Positions 1-10,686 are shown, counted from the stretch's first letter. The stretch is DNA of 64,000 bases from an uncultured Collinsella sp. (GCA_900544135.1 UQTU01000007.1:41327-105326), one strand, 5' to 3'. Translations and numbers: made by a program. The notes: a model not told the origin generated them from the sequence alone.

Positions 1-102
1 AAGGAGATCACGCTGGAGCTCAAGAGCTACTCGCAGGCGGGCATCTTTAAGTCCTACGACAAGATCAACTACCTGTACCTGGTCATGCCGGTCCGCATCT
101 AG
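1..102 (+). CDS. dnaN: DNA polymerase III beta subunit (sliding clamp), C-terminal fragment
   Basis: The first 33 codons before a TAG stop read as the end of a DnaN protein, closing with YLVMPVRI, which matches the conserved clamp C-terminus (usually MPMRL or similar). The position directly before recF is the standard dnaA-dnaN-recF order. The clamp encircles DNA and tethers the replicative polymerase. Only the last part of domain III is present because the gene begins outside the window. Confidence 0.85.
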   Translation, partial: KEITLELKSYSQAGIFKSYDKINYLYLVMPVRI

Positions 103-111
103 CGCTGCGCC

Positions 112-1218
112 ATGACCATGTTCGCCCGCGATCTTTCCGTCGCGCACTACCGCAGCTTCGATAGCTATCACCTTGCCCTGGACGAGGGCGTGACGATACT
201 TGCGGGACCCAACGCGGCGGGAAAGACCAATCTCATAGAGGCGCTGCAGCTGCTGACGAGCGGCGCCTCGTTTAGGCATCCGACCGCAGCCGAGCTCGTC
301 CATGACGGCGTGGGCTCGTGCAAGATCGAGCTGAGGCTCGAGGGCGACGGCCGCGTGCTTGATATGGGATTGAGCGCGGAGGACGGTAAGCGCTCGTTTA
401 GCCGCAACGGCAAGAGATGCTCTGCCGCCGGTGTGCGCGGGGTTCTTCCGAGCGTGCTGTTTTGCCCCGACCATCTGGACATGGTTAAGCGTGGCGCCAG
501 TGTGCGCCGCGCCGCCCTCGATGACTTTGGCATGCAACTGAGCGCACGCTATGCCGATCTTGCGAGCACCTATGGGCGCTGCGTGACCCAGCGTAACGCC
601 TTGCTCAAGGAGACCTGGTGCTGCCGCGAGATGCTCGGCGCGTGGAACGATTCGATTGCCCGCGCGGGCTCGGCCCTGCTCGTGCACCGGTTGGCTCTGC
701 TCGACCGGCTGGCGGGCCATGTGCACACTGCCTACGGGCAAGTAGCGTCAGGTGAGGCCGTCAACGTGACCTATGCGTCCACGCTGGGGGCTTTGCCCCA
801 GGTCGAGGATCGCGAAGAGCTGAAGGGTTGGGCGTACGAGCGCATGCTGGCCGCCCTTGACGAGCATGCCGACGAGGAAATTCGCCGCGGCGTGACGTTG
901 GTGGGACCGCATCGCGACGAGATTGAGTTTACCGTGGCGGGTCGCTCCGCCCGTTCATTTGCCAGCCAAGGACAGCAGCGCACGCTGGTGCTGTCCTGGA
1001 AGGTGGCCGAGGTTGCCGTGGCTCGCGATGTCCTGGGCACCGCCCCACTGCTGCTTTTGGACGACGTGATGAGCGAGCTCGACGGCGAGCGTCGCGGCGC
1101 TTTCCTGCGGCTGATTGGCGATGATATCCAGACGGTCATAACTACGACCAACCTGGGGTACTTTACCGATGACCTGCTTGATCGAGCCAAGGTGGTGAGC
1201 ATGGGTGAGACGTGCTAA
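112..1218 (+). CDS. recF: DNA replication/repair protein RecF
   Basis: This 368-residue protein has the full set of RecF ATPase motifs: a Walker A loop GPNAAGKTN near residues 32-40, an SMC/ABC-like signature around SQGQQRTLVL, and a Walker B segment LLLLDDVMSELD close to the C-terminus. RecF binds gapped DNA and, with RecO and RecR, loads RecA at stalled forks. The length is normal for the family. It starts 9 bases after the dnaN stop and its end overlaps the next gene by 14 bases, so it is probably co-transcribed with both. Confidence 0.95.
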   Translation: MTMFARDLSVAHYRSFDSYHLALDEGVTILAGPNAAGKTNLIEALQLLTSGASFRHPTAAELVHDGVGSCKIELRLEGDGRVLDMGLSAEDGKRSFSRNGKRCSAAGVRGVLPSVLFCPDHLDMVKRGASVRRAALDDFGMQLSARYADLASTYGRCVTQRNALLKETWCCREMLGAWNDSIARAGSALLVHRLALLDRLAGHVHTAYGQVASGEAVNVTYASTLGALPQVEDREELKGWAYERMLAALDEHADEEIRRGVTLVGPHRDEIEFTVAGRSARSFASQGQQRTLVLSWKVAEVAVARDVLGTAPLLLLDDVMSELDGERRGAFLRLIGDDIQTVITTTNLGYFTDDLLDRAKVVSMGETC

Positions 1219-1768
1219 TTACGAGCGCGAGAGCGAGACAGTCGCCTTCAGCGGGTTTTTGAACGCAGAGCGCCAGCGCATCCTGGCGGCTGCAACGCCT
1301 AAGCGCCGTGCGCAGATGGAGGCTGCCGAGGAGTCGCGCACGGTCTATCGCGCATGGAACGCGGTGTGCTCGGGCACGCGCGAGGGACGGCATGTGACGG
1401 GACTGCGCTACCTGCCCGAGTCCAATGAGCTGCTGGTATATCTCGACTCGCCCTCGTGGACGCAGGAAATGACGCTGTTGCGCGAGATCATCCGCGCGCG
1501 CATGGAGCGCGCCGGTGCGCATGTGGACGGCCTGGTGTTCAAAACCACCGCGCCCGGCCACACACCGCCCGCCGCCAAGGAACGCCTGCGCCCGGCGCCG
1601 ACCGAGCGACCGCCGGCCCCGCACGCCGACCTAAGTGAGGCCGAGCGTACCGAGATCGAGCGCCAAGTGGCGCCCATCGAAGACCAAAAACTGCGCGAGG
1701 CCCTCGAGAATGCCATGAGAGCCAGTGCCGAGTGGGCCAAGGGCGTGCAAAGCAAAAAAGAGCCTTAA
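1205..1768 (+). CDS. DUF721 / DciA-like protein
   Basis: The 187-residue product starts at a GTG inside the recF end. A DUF721-like fold is suggested by the stretch around residues 55-115 (YLPESNELLVYLDSPSW and following), and the gene sits between recF and gyrB, where DUF721 genes are found in actinobacteria. DciA proteins of this family help load the replicative helicase DnaB in bacteria lacking DnaC or DnaI; that role is inferred from family and position. The C-terminal half is rich in Pro, Ala and charged residues and looks disordered. Confidence 0.75.
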   Translation: MRRANYERESETVAFSGFLNAERQRILAAATPKRRAQMEAAEESRTVYRAWNAVCSGTREGRHVTGLRYLPESNELLVYLDSPSWTQEMTLLREIIRARMERAGAHVDGLVFKTTAPGHTPPAAKERLRPAPTERPPAPHADLSEAERTEIERQVAPIEDQKLREALENAMRASAEWAKGVQSKKEP

Positions 1769-1795
1769 ATCGCATCTGGTGGCCTTGTAGAGCCA

Positions 1796-1824
1796 AATAC
1801 CCTCGTTCCCGAGGGTATTTTTTT
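1796..1824 (+). terminator. Rho-independent terminator after the recF unit
   Basis: A 10-bp stem (AATACCCTCG with CGAGGGTATT) around a TTCC loop is followed by a T run. It separates dnaN-recF-DUF721 from gyrB. Confidence 0.85.
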
Positions 1825-1873
1825 ACGATAAACTAGTAAGGCTGTACACATTTTCTTGACTGAAGGAGGACGT

Positions 1874-3904
1874 GTGGCAAACGAAAACGATTACGATGGC
1901 GGCGAGATTAAGATTCTCGAAGGTCTCGAGGCCGTTCGTAAGCGCCCGGGCATGTATATCGGCTCGACGAGCGCCAGCGGTCTGCATCACCTGGTGTGGG
2001 AGATCGTTGACAACTCCGTCGACGAGGCCATGGCCGGTTTCTGCACCGAGATCCAGGTGACGGTCCACGCCGACAACTCCATCACGGTCGTCGACAACGG
2101 GCGCGGCATCCCCGTCGACGAGCACCCTGTTAAAAAGATCCCGACGCTCGAGGTCGTTATGACGATCTTGCACGCCGGCGGTAAGTTCGATAACTCGGCC
2201 TATAAGGTCTCGGGCGGCCTGCACGGCGTGGGCATCTCCGTCGTCAACGCACTGTCCAAGCGCGTGGTCGTTCAGGTCCGTCGCGATGGCAACACCTACG
2301 AGATGGAGTTCTCGCGCGGCAAGACCGTCAAGAAGATGGAGGTCGTGGGCACCTCGGATTCGACGGGCACCACCGTCACCTTCTGGCCCGACGACGAGAT
2401 CTTCGAGACCTGCATCTACGATTTCGATACGCTGCACAACCGTCTGCAGGAGACGGCGTTCCTCAATAAGAACCTCAAAATCGTGCTGACCGACGAGCGC
2501 GAGGCGACTCCCCACGTGGAGGAGTTTTGCTACGAGGGCGGCATCATCGACTTCGTCAAGTTCCTCAACGAGGGCAAGGACGTCCCCGAGGCCTTTAAGG
2601 AGCCCATCTACATCGAGGGCAAATCGGACCCGGACGCTCCCGTGGCCAAGATGGGCGAGGTCGAGGTTTCCCTGCAGTGGAATAGCGGCTACGGCGAGAA
2701 CGTCATGTCGTTTGCCAACGACATCTACACTCCCGAGGGCGGCATGCACCTTGAGGGCTTCCGCACCGCGCTCACCCGCGTGATCAACGACTACGCGCGC
2801 AAACAGAACCTGCTCAAGGAAAAAGACGCCAACCTGACCGGCGACGATGTGCGCGAGGGCCTTTCGGCCGTTATCTCGGTCAAGCTGCCCGATCCGCAGT
2901 TTGAGGGCCAGACCAAGGCCAAGCTCGGTAGCTCCTATATGCGCGCTCTCACGCTCAAGATCGTGACCGACGGCCTCGCCGATTACCTCGAGGAGCATCC
3001 CAAGCCCGCCCGCGAGATCGTCAAGAAGGCGCAACAGGCCTGCAAGGCGCGCAACGCCGCCCGCAAGGCGCGCGAGGCGACCCGCCGCAAGAGCCTGCTT
3101 GAGACGGCATCCCTGCCCGGTAAGCTCGCTGACTGCTCGGTGCGCGATGCCGAGCTGACCGAGCTCTTCATCGTAGAGGGCGACTCGGCAGGCGGTTCGG
3201 CCAAGGACGGCCGTCGCCGAGACATCCAGGCGATTCTGCCCCTGCGCGGCAAGATTCTGAACGTCGAGCGCGTTGGTGACCATCGCGCGTTCTCGAGTGA
3301 CACCATCCAGTCGCTGATTACCGCGATCGGCTGCGGTGTCACGACGAGTGCCGGCGACGGCGGCGACTTCGATATCACCAAGGCGCGCTACCACAAGATC
3401 ATCATCATGACCGATGCAGACGTCGACGGTGCGCATATCCGCATCCTGCTGCTGACGTTCTTCTACAAGTACATGCGTCCGCTGATCGATGCCGGCTACG
3501 TCTATGTTGCCTGCCCGCCCATCTTTGGCATTAAGGTGCGCAACAAGATCCACTACGTGTATCCCAACGGCCGCCAGCCCGAAGACGAGATCCTGCGCGA
3601 CACCATCCAGAGTCTGGGCCTGAACCCCGACGACAACGACGAGGACGGCAAGGCCAAGGACGGCAAGATCACCAAGAAGCGCAAGGGCTATACCGTCCAG
3701 CGCTACAAGGGCCTGGGCGAGATGGACCCCAAGCAGCTTGCCTCGACGACGATGGATCCCAAGACCCGCATCCTGCAGCGCGTGTCGATCGAGGACGCCG
3801 TGGTGGCGGACCGCGCCGTGCGCGAGCTGATGGGTTCCGAGGTCGGCTATCGCCGCGAGTACATTGAAAAACACGCGCACGACGCGCGCTTCTTAGACGC
3901 CTAA
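1874..3904 (+). CDS. gyrB: DNA gyrase subunit B
   Basis: GyrB is the ATPase subunit of DNA gyrase, which introduces negative supercoils. The 676-residue protein shows the GHKL ATPase N-terminus (GMYIGST, EIVDNSVDEA), a transducer region, and the TOPRIM domain with EGDSAGG and TDADVDG motifs. The C-terminal YKGLGEM and RRE(Y/F)I segments are also typical. An upstream in-frame TTG at 1856 exists, but the Shine-Dalgarno AAGGAGG at 1863-1869 fits the GTG at 1874 (product begins VANEND), so that start is chosen. gyrA follows after a gap occupied by a hairpin repeat. Confidence 0.97.
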   Translation: MANENDYDGGEIKILEGLEAVRKRPGMYIGSTSASGLHHLVWEIVDNSVDEAMAGFCTEIQVTVHADNSITVVDNGRGIPVDEHPVKKIPTLEVVMTILHAGGKFDNSAYKVSGGLHGVGISVVNALSKRVVVQVRRDGNTYEMEFSRGKTVKKMEVVGTSDSTGTTVTFWPDDEIFETCIYDFDTLHNRLQETAFLNKNLKIVLTDEREATPHVEEFCYEGGIIDFVKFLNEGKDVPEAFKEPIYIEGKSDPDAPVAKMGEVEVSLQWNSGYGENVMSFANDIYTPEGGMHLEGFRTALTRVINDYARKQNLLKEKDANLTGDDVREGLSAVISVKLPDPQFEGQTKAKLGSSYMRALTLKIVTDGLADYLEEHPKPAREIVKKAQQACKARNAARKAREATRRKSLLETASLPGKLADCSVRDAELTELFIVEGDSAGGSAKDGRRRDIQAILPLRGKILNVERVGDHRAFSSDTIQSLITAIGCGVTTSAGDGGDFDITKARYHKIIIMTDADVDGAHIRILLLTFFYKYMRPLIDAGYVYVACPPIFGIKVRNKIHYVYPNGRQPEDEILRDTIQSLGLNPDDNDEDGKAKDGKITKKRKGYTVQRYKGLGEMDPKQLASTTMDPKTRILQRVSIEDAVVADRAVRELMGSEVGYRREYIEKHAHDARFLDA

Positions 3905-3911
3905 CCTGTTC

Positions 3912-4010
3912 GGCTTTCCCAGCCACCGCACCTTCGCCCTCAATCGTCGGTCGCGTACCCAAGTACGCTTCCCTCCTCTTTCGAGCGAATCTGCGGCACC
4001 TGGAAAAGCC
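3912..4010 (-). repeat. Structured dispersed element, family A copy 1 (gyrB-gyrA gap)
   Basis: Read on the minus strand this is a nested hairpin. The outer arms are GGCTTTTCCAG and CTGGGAAAGCC. An inner helix CCGCA-GA-TTCGC pairs with GCGAA-GG-TGCGG, leaving a GA/GG internal loop. The apical core contains AAAGAGGAGGGAAGCG, a short GCGTAC/GTACGC stem, and TACGCGACCGACGATTGA. Nearly the same core recurs at 29445-29486 in a different gene context. No coding potential is evident. It may be a structured RNA or a REP-like mobile element. Confidence 0.7.
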
Positions 4011-4059
4011 GTCTCCGTGGCAGGGAACTAATGGACCACGCAAACCATGAGGAGGTAAC

Positions 4060-6795
4060 GTGGCAGACGATATCAACAATAACGAGGGTATGGGCGAGAC
4101 CGGCGATGCCGGCATGCCCGACGATCTGAAGCGCCTGCTTGCCCGTGCTGAGCAGGGCGAGGACGGCGATCCTGACGCCTATAACCCCGATGCCGATGAT
4201 GAGGAAGAAGACGACGGTGAGCTCGAGGAGAGCTTTGGCGAAGTCGACCGTGGCGCCTCGGCCGGCGAGGATATCAACGGCGGCCAGCTCCAGATTTCGG
4301 AGTTCGGTCGCGAGATGAAGCAGTCGTTTATCGAGTATTCGATGTCGGTTATCACGGCGCGTGCCCTGCCGGACGTGCGCGACGGCTTAAAGCCGGTGCA
4401 CCGCCGTATCCTGTATGCGATGAACGAGAGCGGCATCTACCCCAACCGCCCACATAAGAAGTCGGCCTGGACGGTCGGCGAAGTTATCGGTAAGTACCAC
4501 CCGCATGGCGACTTCGCGGTCTATGAGGCAATGGTTCGCCTGGCGCAGTGGTTCTCCATGCGCACGCCGCTCATCGACGGCCACGGCAACTTCGGCAACA
4601 TCGACGGCGACGGCGCCGCTGCCATGCGTTACACCGAGAGCCGCCTGGCAAAGCCCGCCATGGAGCTGCTGCGTGACCTGCAGAAGGATACCGTCGACTG
4701 GCAGCCCAACTACGACGAATCACTCGCCGAGCCCGTGGCACTGCCTGCGCGCTTCCCCAACCTGCTGGTCAACGGCAGCCAGGGCATCGCCGTCGGCATG
4801 GCCACCAACATCGCCCCGCATAACCTCACCGAGGCGATCGAGGCCACCTGCTACCTGATCGACAACCCCGACGCCACCGTCGACGAGCTCATGCAGATCA
4901 TGCCCGGTCCGGACTTCCCCACCGGCGCCATCATCATGGGCAGCGCCAGCATTAAGCAGAGCTACGAGACCGGCCGCGGCTCCATTACCGTGCGCGCCAA
5001 GGCCCACGTGGAGTCCACCAAGACCGGCCGCAGCCGCTTGGTCTTTACCGAGATTCCCTACATGGTCAACAAGGGCACCCTGCAGGAGAAGATCGCCCAG
5101 CTCGTCAACGACAAGCGCATCGAGGGCATCTCGGATATGCGCGATGAGTCCAACCAGAAGGGCATCCGTCTGGTCATCGAGCTCAAGAAGGGCGTCATTC
5201 CGCAGGTCGTGCTCAACAACCTGTATAAGTACACCTCGCTGCAGACGACCTTTGGCGCCAACAACCTGGCGCTCGTCAACGGCGTTCCCAAATGCCTGAG
5301 CCTGCGCGAGATGCTGCAGCACTACATCGACCACCAGGTCGACGTCGTCACCCGCCGCACCCGCTTCGACCTTAAGAAGGCCCAGGCTCGCGCGCATATC
5401 CTCGAGGGCTACCTGATGGCTCTCGATCATATTGACGAGGTCATCAGCATTATCCGCTCCTCGCAGACCGACTCCGAGGCCAGCAGCCGCCTGATCGAGC
5501 GCTTTGGCTTTACGCCCGAGCAGACCACGGCCATCCTCGAGATGAAGCTGCGCCGCCTGACCGGCCTGGAGCGCGACAAGATTCAGGAAGAGCTGGACGG
5601 CCTGCGCCGCGCCATCGCCTACTACGAGGACCTGCTGGCGCACGAGGAGAAGATCCTGGGCGTCATTAAGGAAGAGATGCGCGAGATCTCCAAGAAGTTC
5701 GGCGATAAGCGCCGCACCGAGATCAGCCATGTCGAGAAGGACCTGGACGTCGAGGACCTCATTGCCGACGAGGACATGGTCGTGACCATCACCCACACCG
5801 GCTATGTCAAGCGCATCCCGGTGGCCGCCTACCGCGCCCAGAAACGCGGCGGCAAGGGCGTGTCGGGCGTCAACCTCAAAGAGGACGATGTCATCGACGA
5901 AATGTTCATCGCGTCCACGCACGAGTACGTGCTGTTCTTCTCGAGCAAGGGCAAGGTCTATCGCCTGAAGGTGCACGAGCTGCCGGTGGGTACGCGCCAG
6001 GCGCGCGGTACCGCGATCGTCAACCTGCTGCCCTTCGAGGAGGGCGAGAAGATCGCGAGCGTCATCAGCTGCCGCGAGTTCCCTGCCGACGAGTATCTGA
6101 TGTTTGCCACCAAGAGCGGCATGGTCAAGAAGACCGTGATGAGCGCATATGACCGCAGCCGTCGCGACGGCCTGATCGCTATCAACCTGCGTGACGACGA
6201 CGCGCTGCTGAACGTGCGCCGCGTGCGCGAGGGCGACAAGATTATCCTGGCCACCACCGCGGGCAAGGCGATCATGTTCTCCGAGGAGCAGGTGCGCGCC
6301 ACCGGCCGCGATACTAGCGGCGTTCGCGGTATCGGTATGAAGGACGGCGTGAGCGTTCTGGGCATGGAAGTCACTAACGGCAACGGCGATCTGTTCGTCA
6401 TCACCGAGCGCGGCTACGGCAAGCGCACGCCGGTCGCGGACTACCCGGAGCAGAATCGCGGCGGCCAGGGCGTCTACACCATCCAAATGACCGAGCGTAA
6501 GGGTAACCTCGCGGCCATGAAGACAGTGGGCCCGCAGCACGAGCTGTTCATCGTGACGGAGGGTGCGACGGTCATTCGCGTCAAGACCGACGAGATCAGC
6601 CAGACTGGCCGCGCCACCCAGGGCGTCAAGATGATGACCGTCGACGATAACGACCGCATCTGCGCCGTAGCCCGCATGACGGCCGCCAAAGAGAAGTCCG
6701 AAGGCGAAGCCACAGGAGACGGCTCTGCTCCCGAAGAAACCCCTGTCGACCTAGGCGACGGCAACGACATGCCAGAAGATCTCCTCGACGAGTAA
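4060..6795 (+). CDS. gyrA: DNA gyrase subunit A
   Basis: GyrA cuts and religates DNA in the gyrase A2B2 complex. The 911-residue protein contains the winged-helix/tower core from about residue 80, the catalytic tyrosine Y191 in AMRYTESRL, and a six-bladed C-terminal wrapping domain that includes the GyrA-box sequence RGGKG. A GAGGAGG ribosome site at 4050 supports the GTG start. Unlike many GyrA proteins it has about 75 mostly acidic residues before the conserved core (including runs of D and E) and an acidic tail of about 45 residues. Confidence 0.97.
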   Translation: MADDINNNEGMGETGDAGMPDDLKRLLARAEQGEDGDPDAYNPDADDEEEDDGELEESFGEVDRGASAGEDINGGQLQISEFGREMKQSFIEYSMSVITARALPDVRDGLKPVHRRILYAMNESGIYPNRPHKKSAWTVGEVIGKYHPHGDFAVYEAMVRLAQWFSMRTPLIDGHGNFGNIDGDGAAAMRYTESRLAKPAMELLRDLQKDTVDWQPNYDESLAEPVALPARFPNLLVNGSQGIAVGMATNIAPHNLTEAIEATCYLIDNPDATVDELMQIMPGPDFPTGAIIMGSASIKQSYETGRGSITVRAKAHVESTKTGRSRLVFTEIPYMVNKGTLQEKIAQLVNDKRIEGISDMRDESNQKGIRLVIELKKGVIPQVVLNNLYKYTSLQTTFGANNLALVNGVPKCLSLREMLQHYIDHQVDVVTRRTRFDLKKAQARAHILEGYLMALDHIDEVISIIRSSQTDSEASSRLIERFGFTPEQTTAILEMKLRRLTGLERDKIQEELDGLRRAIAYYEDLLAHEEKILGVIKEEMREISKKFGDKRRTEISHVEKDLDVEDLIADEDMVVTITHTGYVKRIPVAAYRAQKRGGKGVSGVNLKEDDVIDEMFIASTHEYVLFFSSKGKVYRLKVHELPVGTRQARGTAIVNLLPFEEGEKIASVISCREFPADEYLMFATKSGMVKKTVMSAYDRSRRDGLIAINLRDDDALLNVRRVREGDKIILATTAGKAIMFSEEQVRATGRDTSGVRGIGMKDGVSVLGMEVTNGNGDLFVITERGYGKRTPVADYPEQNRGGQGVYTIQMTERKGNLAAMKTVGPQHELFIVTEGATVIRVKTDEISQTGRATQGVKMMTVDDNDRICAVARMTAAKEKSEGEATGDGSAPEETPVDLGDGNDMPEDLLDE

Positions 6796-6834
6796 GTAGT
6801 CCTCTCCGGTCAAAAACATCAGACCCCATATATC

Positions 6835-6869
6835 GGCGGTCGGCGCACCTGCGCGCCGACCGCTTTTTT
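6835..6869 (+). terminator. gyrA terminator
   Basis: GCGGTCGGCGC pairs with GCGCCGACCGC and is followed directly by TTTTTT. It lies 40 bases after the gyrA stop. Confidence 0.88.
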
Positions 6870-6887
6870 GAAAACCTAGGGACCCGC

Positions 6888-7025
6888 GTTCGCCCCGGCC
6901 GCATGGCGGCACATGAAGTCGATCGCGAGTTCCGCACGAGCCGGAGAGCACTTAATGTGCTCTCCGTGCGAGCCAGGACTGTCCGAGCAGGCGACTTCAT
7001 GTGCCGCCATGCGGCCGGGGCGAAC
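6888..7025. repeat. 138-nt long-armed palindromic element (family B)
   Basis: Two perfectly complementary 34-base arms (6888-6921 and 6992-7025) enclose about 70 bases that hold a second hairpin, GGAGAGCAC-TTAA-GTGCTCTCC, with flanking CGCAC/GTGCG. It has no ORF. It lies between the gyrA terminator and the tRNA-Ile promoter. The long perfect arms suggest recent insertion or constant correction. Function is unknown. Confidence 0.8.
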
Positions 7026-7052
7026 CCCTCCCAAAGATTTTCAAAAAAGTTG

Positions 7053-7082
7053 TTGACGCGCGCGTAACGACTCGTCTAATAT
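7053..7082 (+). promoter_or_regulatory. Sigma-70-type promoter of tRNA-Ile
   Basis: TTGACG at 7053-7058 and TATA-like TAATAT at 7077-7082 are 18 bases apart, with the tRNA starting 15 bases downstream. Both boxes are close to consensus. Confidence 0.75.
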
Positions 7083-7096
7083 ATCCCTTGCGCGAT

Positions 7097-7173
7097 GGAC
7101 CTGTAGCTCAGTTGGTTAGAGCGTCCGGCTGATAACCGGGAGGTCACAAGTTCGAATCTTGTCAGGTCCACCA
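7097..7173 (+). tRNA. tRNA-Ile (anticodon GAT)
   Basis: A full cloverleaf is visible. The acceptor GGACCTG pairs with CAGGTCC. The D arm is GCTC/GAGC, the anticodon loop CTGATAA gives GAT, and the T arm ACAAG/CTTGT flanks TTCGAAT. CCA is encoded. It stands alone, with its own promoter and a terminator just downstream. Confidence 0.96.
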
Positions 7174-7187
7174 TCAAACCTGTGAAG

Positions 7188-7217
7188 AGCCCTGAGGCGT
7201 TGCCTCGGGGCTTTTTT
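7188..7217 (+). terminator. tRNA-Ile terminator
   Basis: The hairpin GCCCTGAGGC with GCCTCGGGGC and a GTT loop is followed by TTTTTT. Confidence 0.88.
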
Positions 7218-7331
7218 CTTGTCTGCGATAAATCTCATTTTGGTTTTGTGTGCTGTGCGAAAGATTGGGTAGTATAGCTATTCAATGCGGCGGGCTGCCG
7301 CGTGTTAACCGCTACGTACCGGAGGTGTTCC

Positions 7332-7832
7332 ATGGTTCGTGTCGACATAGAGACCATCGTCATGGCCGCCGGTCCCGTGCCATCGCTTATCGTGCTTCGT
7401 GAGCGCAGCAGCAAATCGGACTCGCCCGCGCCGCTGCGTTCCCTTTCCATTCAGACTGGTTCGTTTGAAGCTGCTGCCATCAGCCGCGGCATCGATAGCG
7501 GCCGCGCCGAGCGCCCGATCACCCATGATCTGTTGCTCGATACCGTTGACGCCCTGGGCGCCAAGCTCGAGCGCATCGAGATCGTCCGCGCCGAGCCGCC
7601 GGTGTTCTACGCGACGATCGTCGTACTGGCCGATGGCGAGGAGCGCAAGATCGACGCCCGCCCCAGTGACGCCATTGCCCTTGCCGTGCGCAGCAATGCC
7701 CCCATGTTTGTGGAGGACGACATCATGAATCGCCTGGGCACTGTTTCCACCCACGCCGAGGATGTCGACGACGAGCAGGAGTTCGAGAAGTTCGACGAGT
7801 TCGTCCATACGCTCTCCCCCGATGACTTCTAA
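7332..7832 (+). CDS. Bifunctional nuclease family (DUF151) protein
   Basis: The 166-residue protein matches the DUF151/bifunctional nuclease family, with the segments RPITHDLL, FYATIVV, and the hallmark RPSDAIALAVR followed by APMFVEDDI. Family members have been described with RNase and DNase activity, but the cellular role is unclear. The ATG at 7332 is chosen because GGAGG lies 7 bases upstream; an in-frame ATG at 7302 lacks such a site. The C-terminal 30 residues are acidic. Confidence 0.85.
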   Translation: MVRVDIETIVMAAGPVPSLIVLRERSSKSDSPAPLRSLSIQTGSFEAAAISRGIDSGRAERPITHDLLLDTVDALGAKLERIEIVRAEPPVFYATIVVLADGEERKIDARPSDAIALAVRSNAPMFVEDDIMNRLGTVSTHAEDVDDEQEFEKFDEFVHTLSPDDF

Positions 7833-8222
7833 ATGCGGGGCGGCAGGGTTGCGGAGTGTTCGCTGATGGCCGGCGGCATGTCGGCTGAGGCGGCAGCCAT
7901 TGCGCGTGAGGCCCAGATGCGCTCGGAGGCTTCTGAGGCGGCTCGCATTGCCTATGTGACACAGGCCCGCACGCTTCGCGAGCGTCGCGGCTCGTTTATC
8001 AAGATGGTTGTCATCTCCGCCCTTGTTGCGGCAATCTGCTCGCGCCTTCGTGGTACAGTTGGTGCGCTTGGGTTTTCGATCTCTACGGGCCTGGTGATCT
8101 GGGGTGTGGTCGACGCGGTAATGCTGACCAGTCAGATCAAGGTGCTCGACAAGCGCGCGATGGATATGATGCGCGCCCGCGACGCTGCCGCCAAGATCGC
8201 CGCCGAGGCACAGGAACTGTAA
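7833..8222 (+). CDS. Small predicted membrane protein of unknown function
   Basis: The ATG directly follows the stop of the DUF151 gene; a second start at 7866 (MAGGMSAEAA) is also possible. The 129-residue product has an N-terminal Ala-rich helical region, two hydrophobic segments at about residues 57-70 and 76-97, and a charged C-terminal helix ending in Ala-rich sequence. No family is recognised. Tight spacing suggests co-expression with its neighbours. Confidence 0.65.
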   Translation: MRGGRVAECSLMAGGMSAEAAAIAREAQMRSEASEAARIAYVTQARTLRERRGSFIKMVVISALVAAICSRLRGTVGALGFSISTGLVIWGVVDAVMLTSQIKVLDKRAMDMMRARDAAAKIAAEAQEL

Positions 8223-8252
8223 CGACGCCAGACTCGATGGGAAGGTCTAAAG

Positions 8253-8702
8253 ATGGCACAGGATATGCAGGACGCCGGTAACGTCTCCGCCGAGCTCGAC
8301 GCCATGGTGTGTGACCTGATCGGCGCGTTCTTGGACGACCTTGCCGCCGGTGAAAACCCTGGCGTGGTCGTGGCAATTGAGGACGCTGCTTCCAACCGTT
8401 ATCTGGCGGCGCTCGACGAGGACGGCGAAGAGGCATGCCTCGAGGCGGCCACCAACTTTATCTCCGAGCACAAGATGGGTCTTAAGGACGAGGGCCTGGG
8501 CCGTATCGCCCGCTATGCCATCGGCTACACCGGTTGTGTCGAAATTGACGGCGGCTATCACGACGCCCTGCTCGTGAGCTTCTTCGAAACCACGCTCGAG
8601 AGCGGTTTTTCGGCATACGTGCTGTATGAGGGCATGGGTGCCGGCGATGGTTTTATGTGGAGCGACCCTGAACCTGCAGGTGAGGAAACCCCTCTTATCT
8701 AA
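8253..8702 (+). CDS. Conserved-looking hypothetical protein
   Basis: This 149-residue soluble, acidic protein (starts MAQDMQDAG) has no signal peptide or membrane segment. Codon use is like its neighbours, and a purine-rich ribosome site (GGGAAGG) precedes the ATG. It contains an alternating hydrophobic segment NPGVVVAIED and a later YHDALLVSFFETTL stretch suggesting a mixed alpha/beta fold. No family is recognised. It lies 30 bases after the preceding gene and upstream of typA. Confidence 0.7.
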   Translation: MAQDMQDAGNVSAELDAMVCDLIGAFLDDLAAGENPGVVVAIEDAASNRYLAALDEDGEEACLEAATNFISEHKMGLKDEGLGRIARYAIGYTGCVEIDGGYHDALLVSFFETTLESGFSAYVLYEGMGAGDGFMWSDPEPAGEETPLI

Positions 8703-8819
8703 AATCGCTAAAATAAACGAGTTTTCGGTAAAAGGCTCAATATTCCCGCTGAGCGTTGTATCGCTGGGCGGGCCGCATACGCGTGCCGTTTGTATATGGA
8801 TAGAAGATAGGGGAACTAC

Positions 8820-10658
<1,839 letters not shown>

Positions 10659-10686
10659 GCGCTGGGCTTTATAGCGACTAACAAGA

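Noticed and set aside
1823..3880. Very long open frame (685 codons) on the minus strand opposite gyrB
   Set aside because: It is exactly antisense to gyrB, has no ribosome site, and its protein is a low-complexity mirror of the GC-rich codon pattern. Similar antisense frames oppose gyrA, typA, purA, purD and the GH31 gene.
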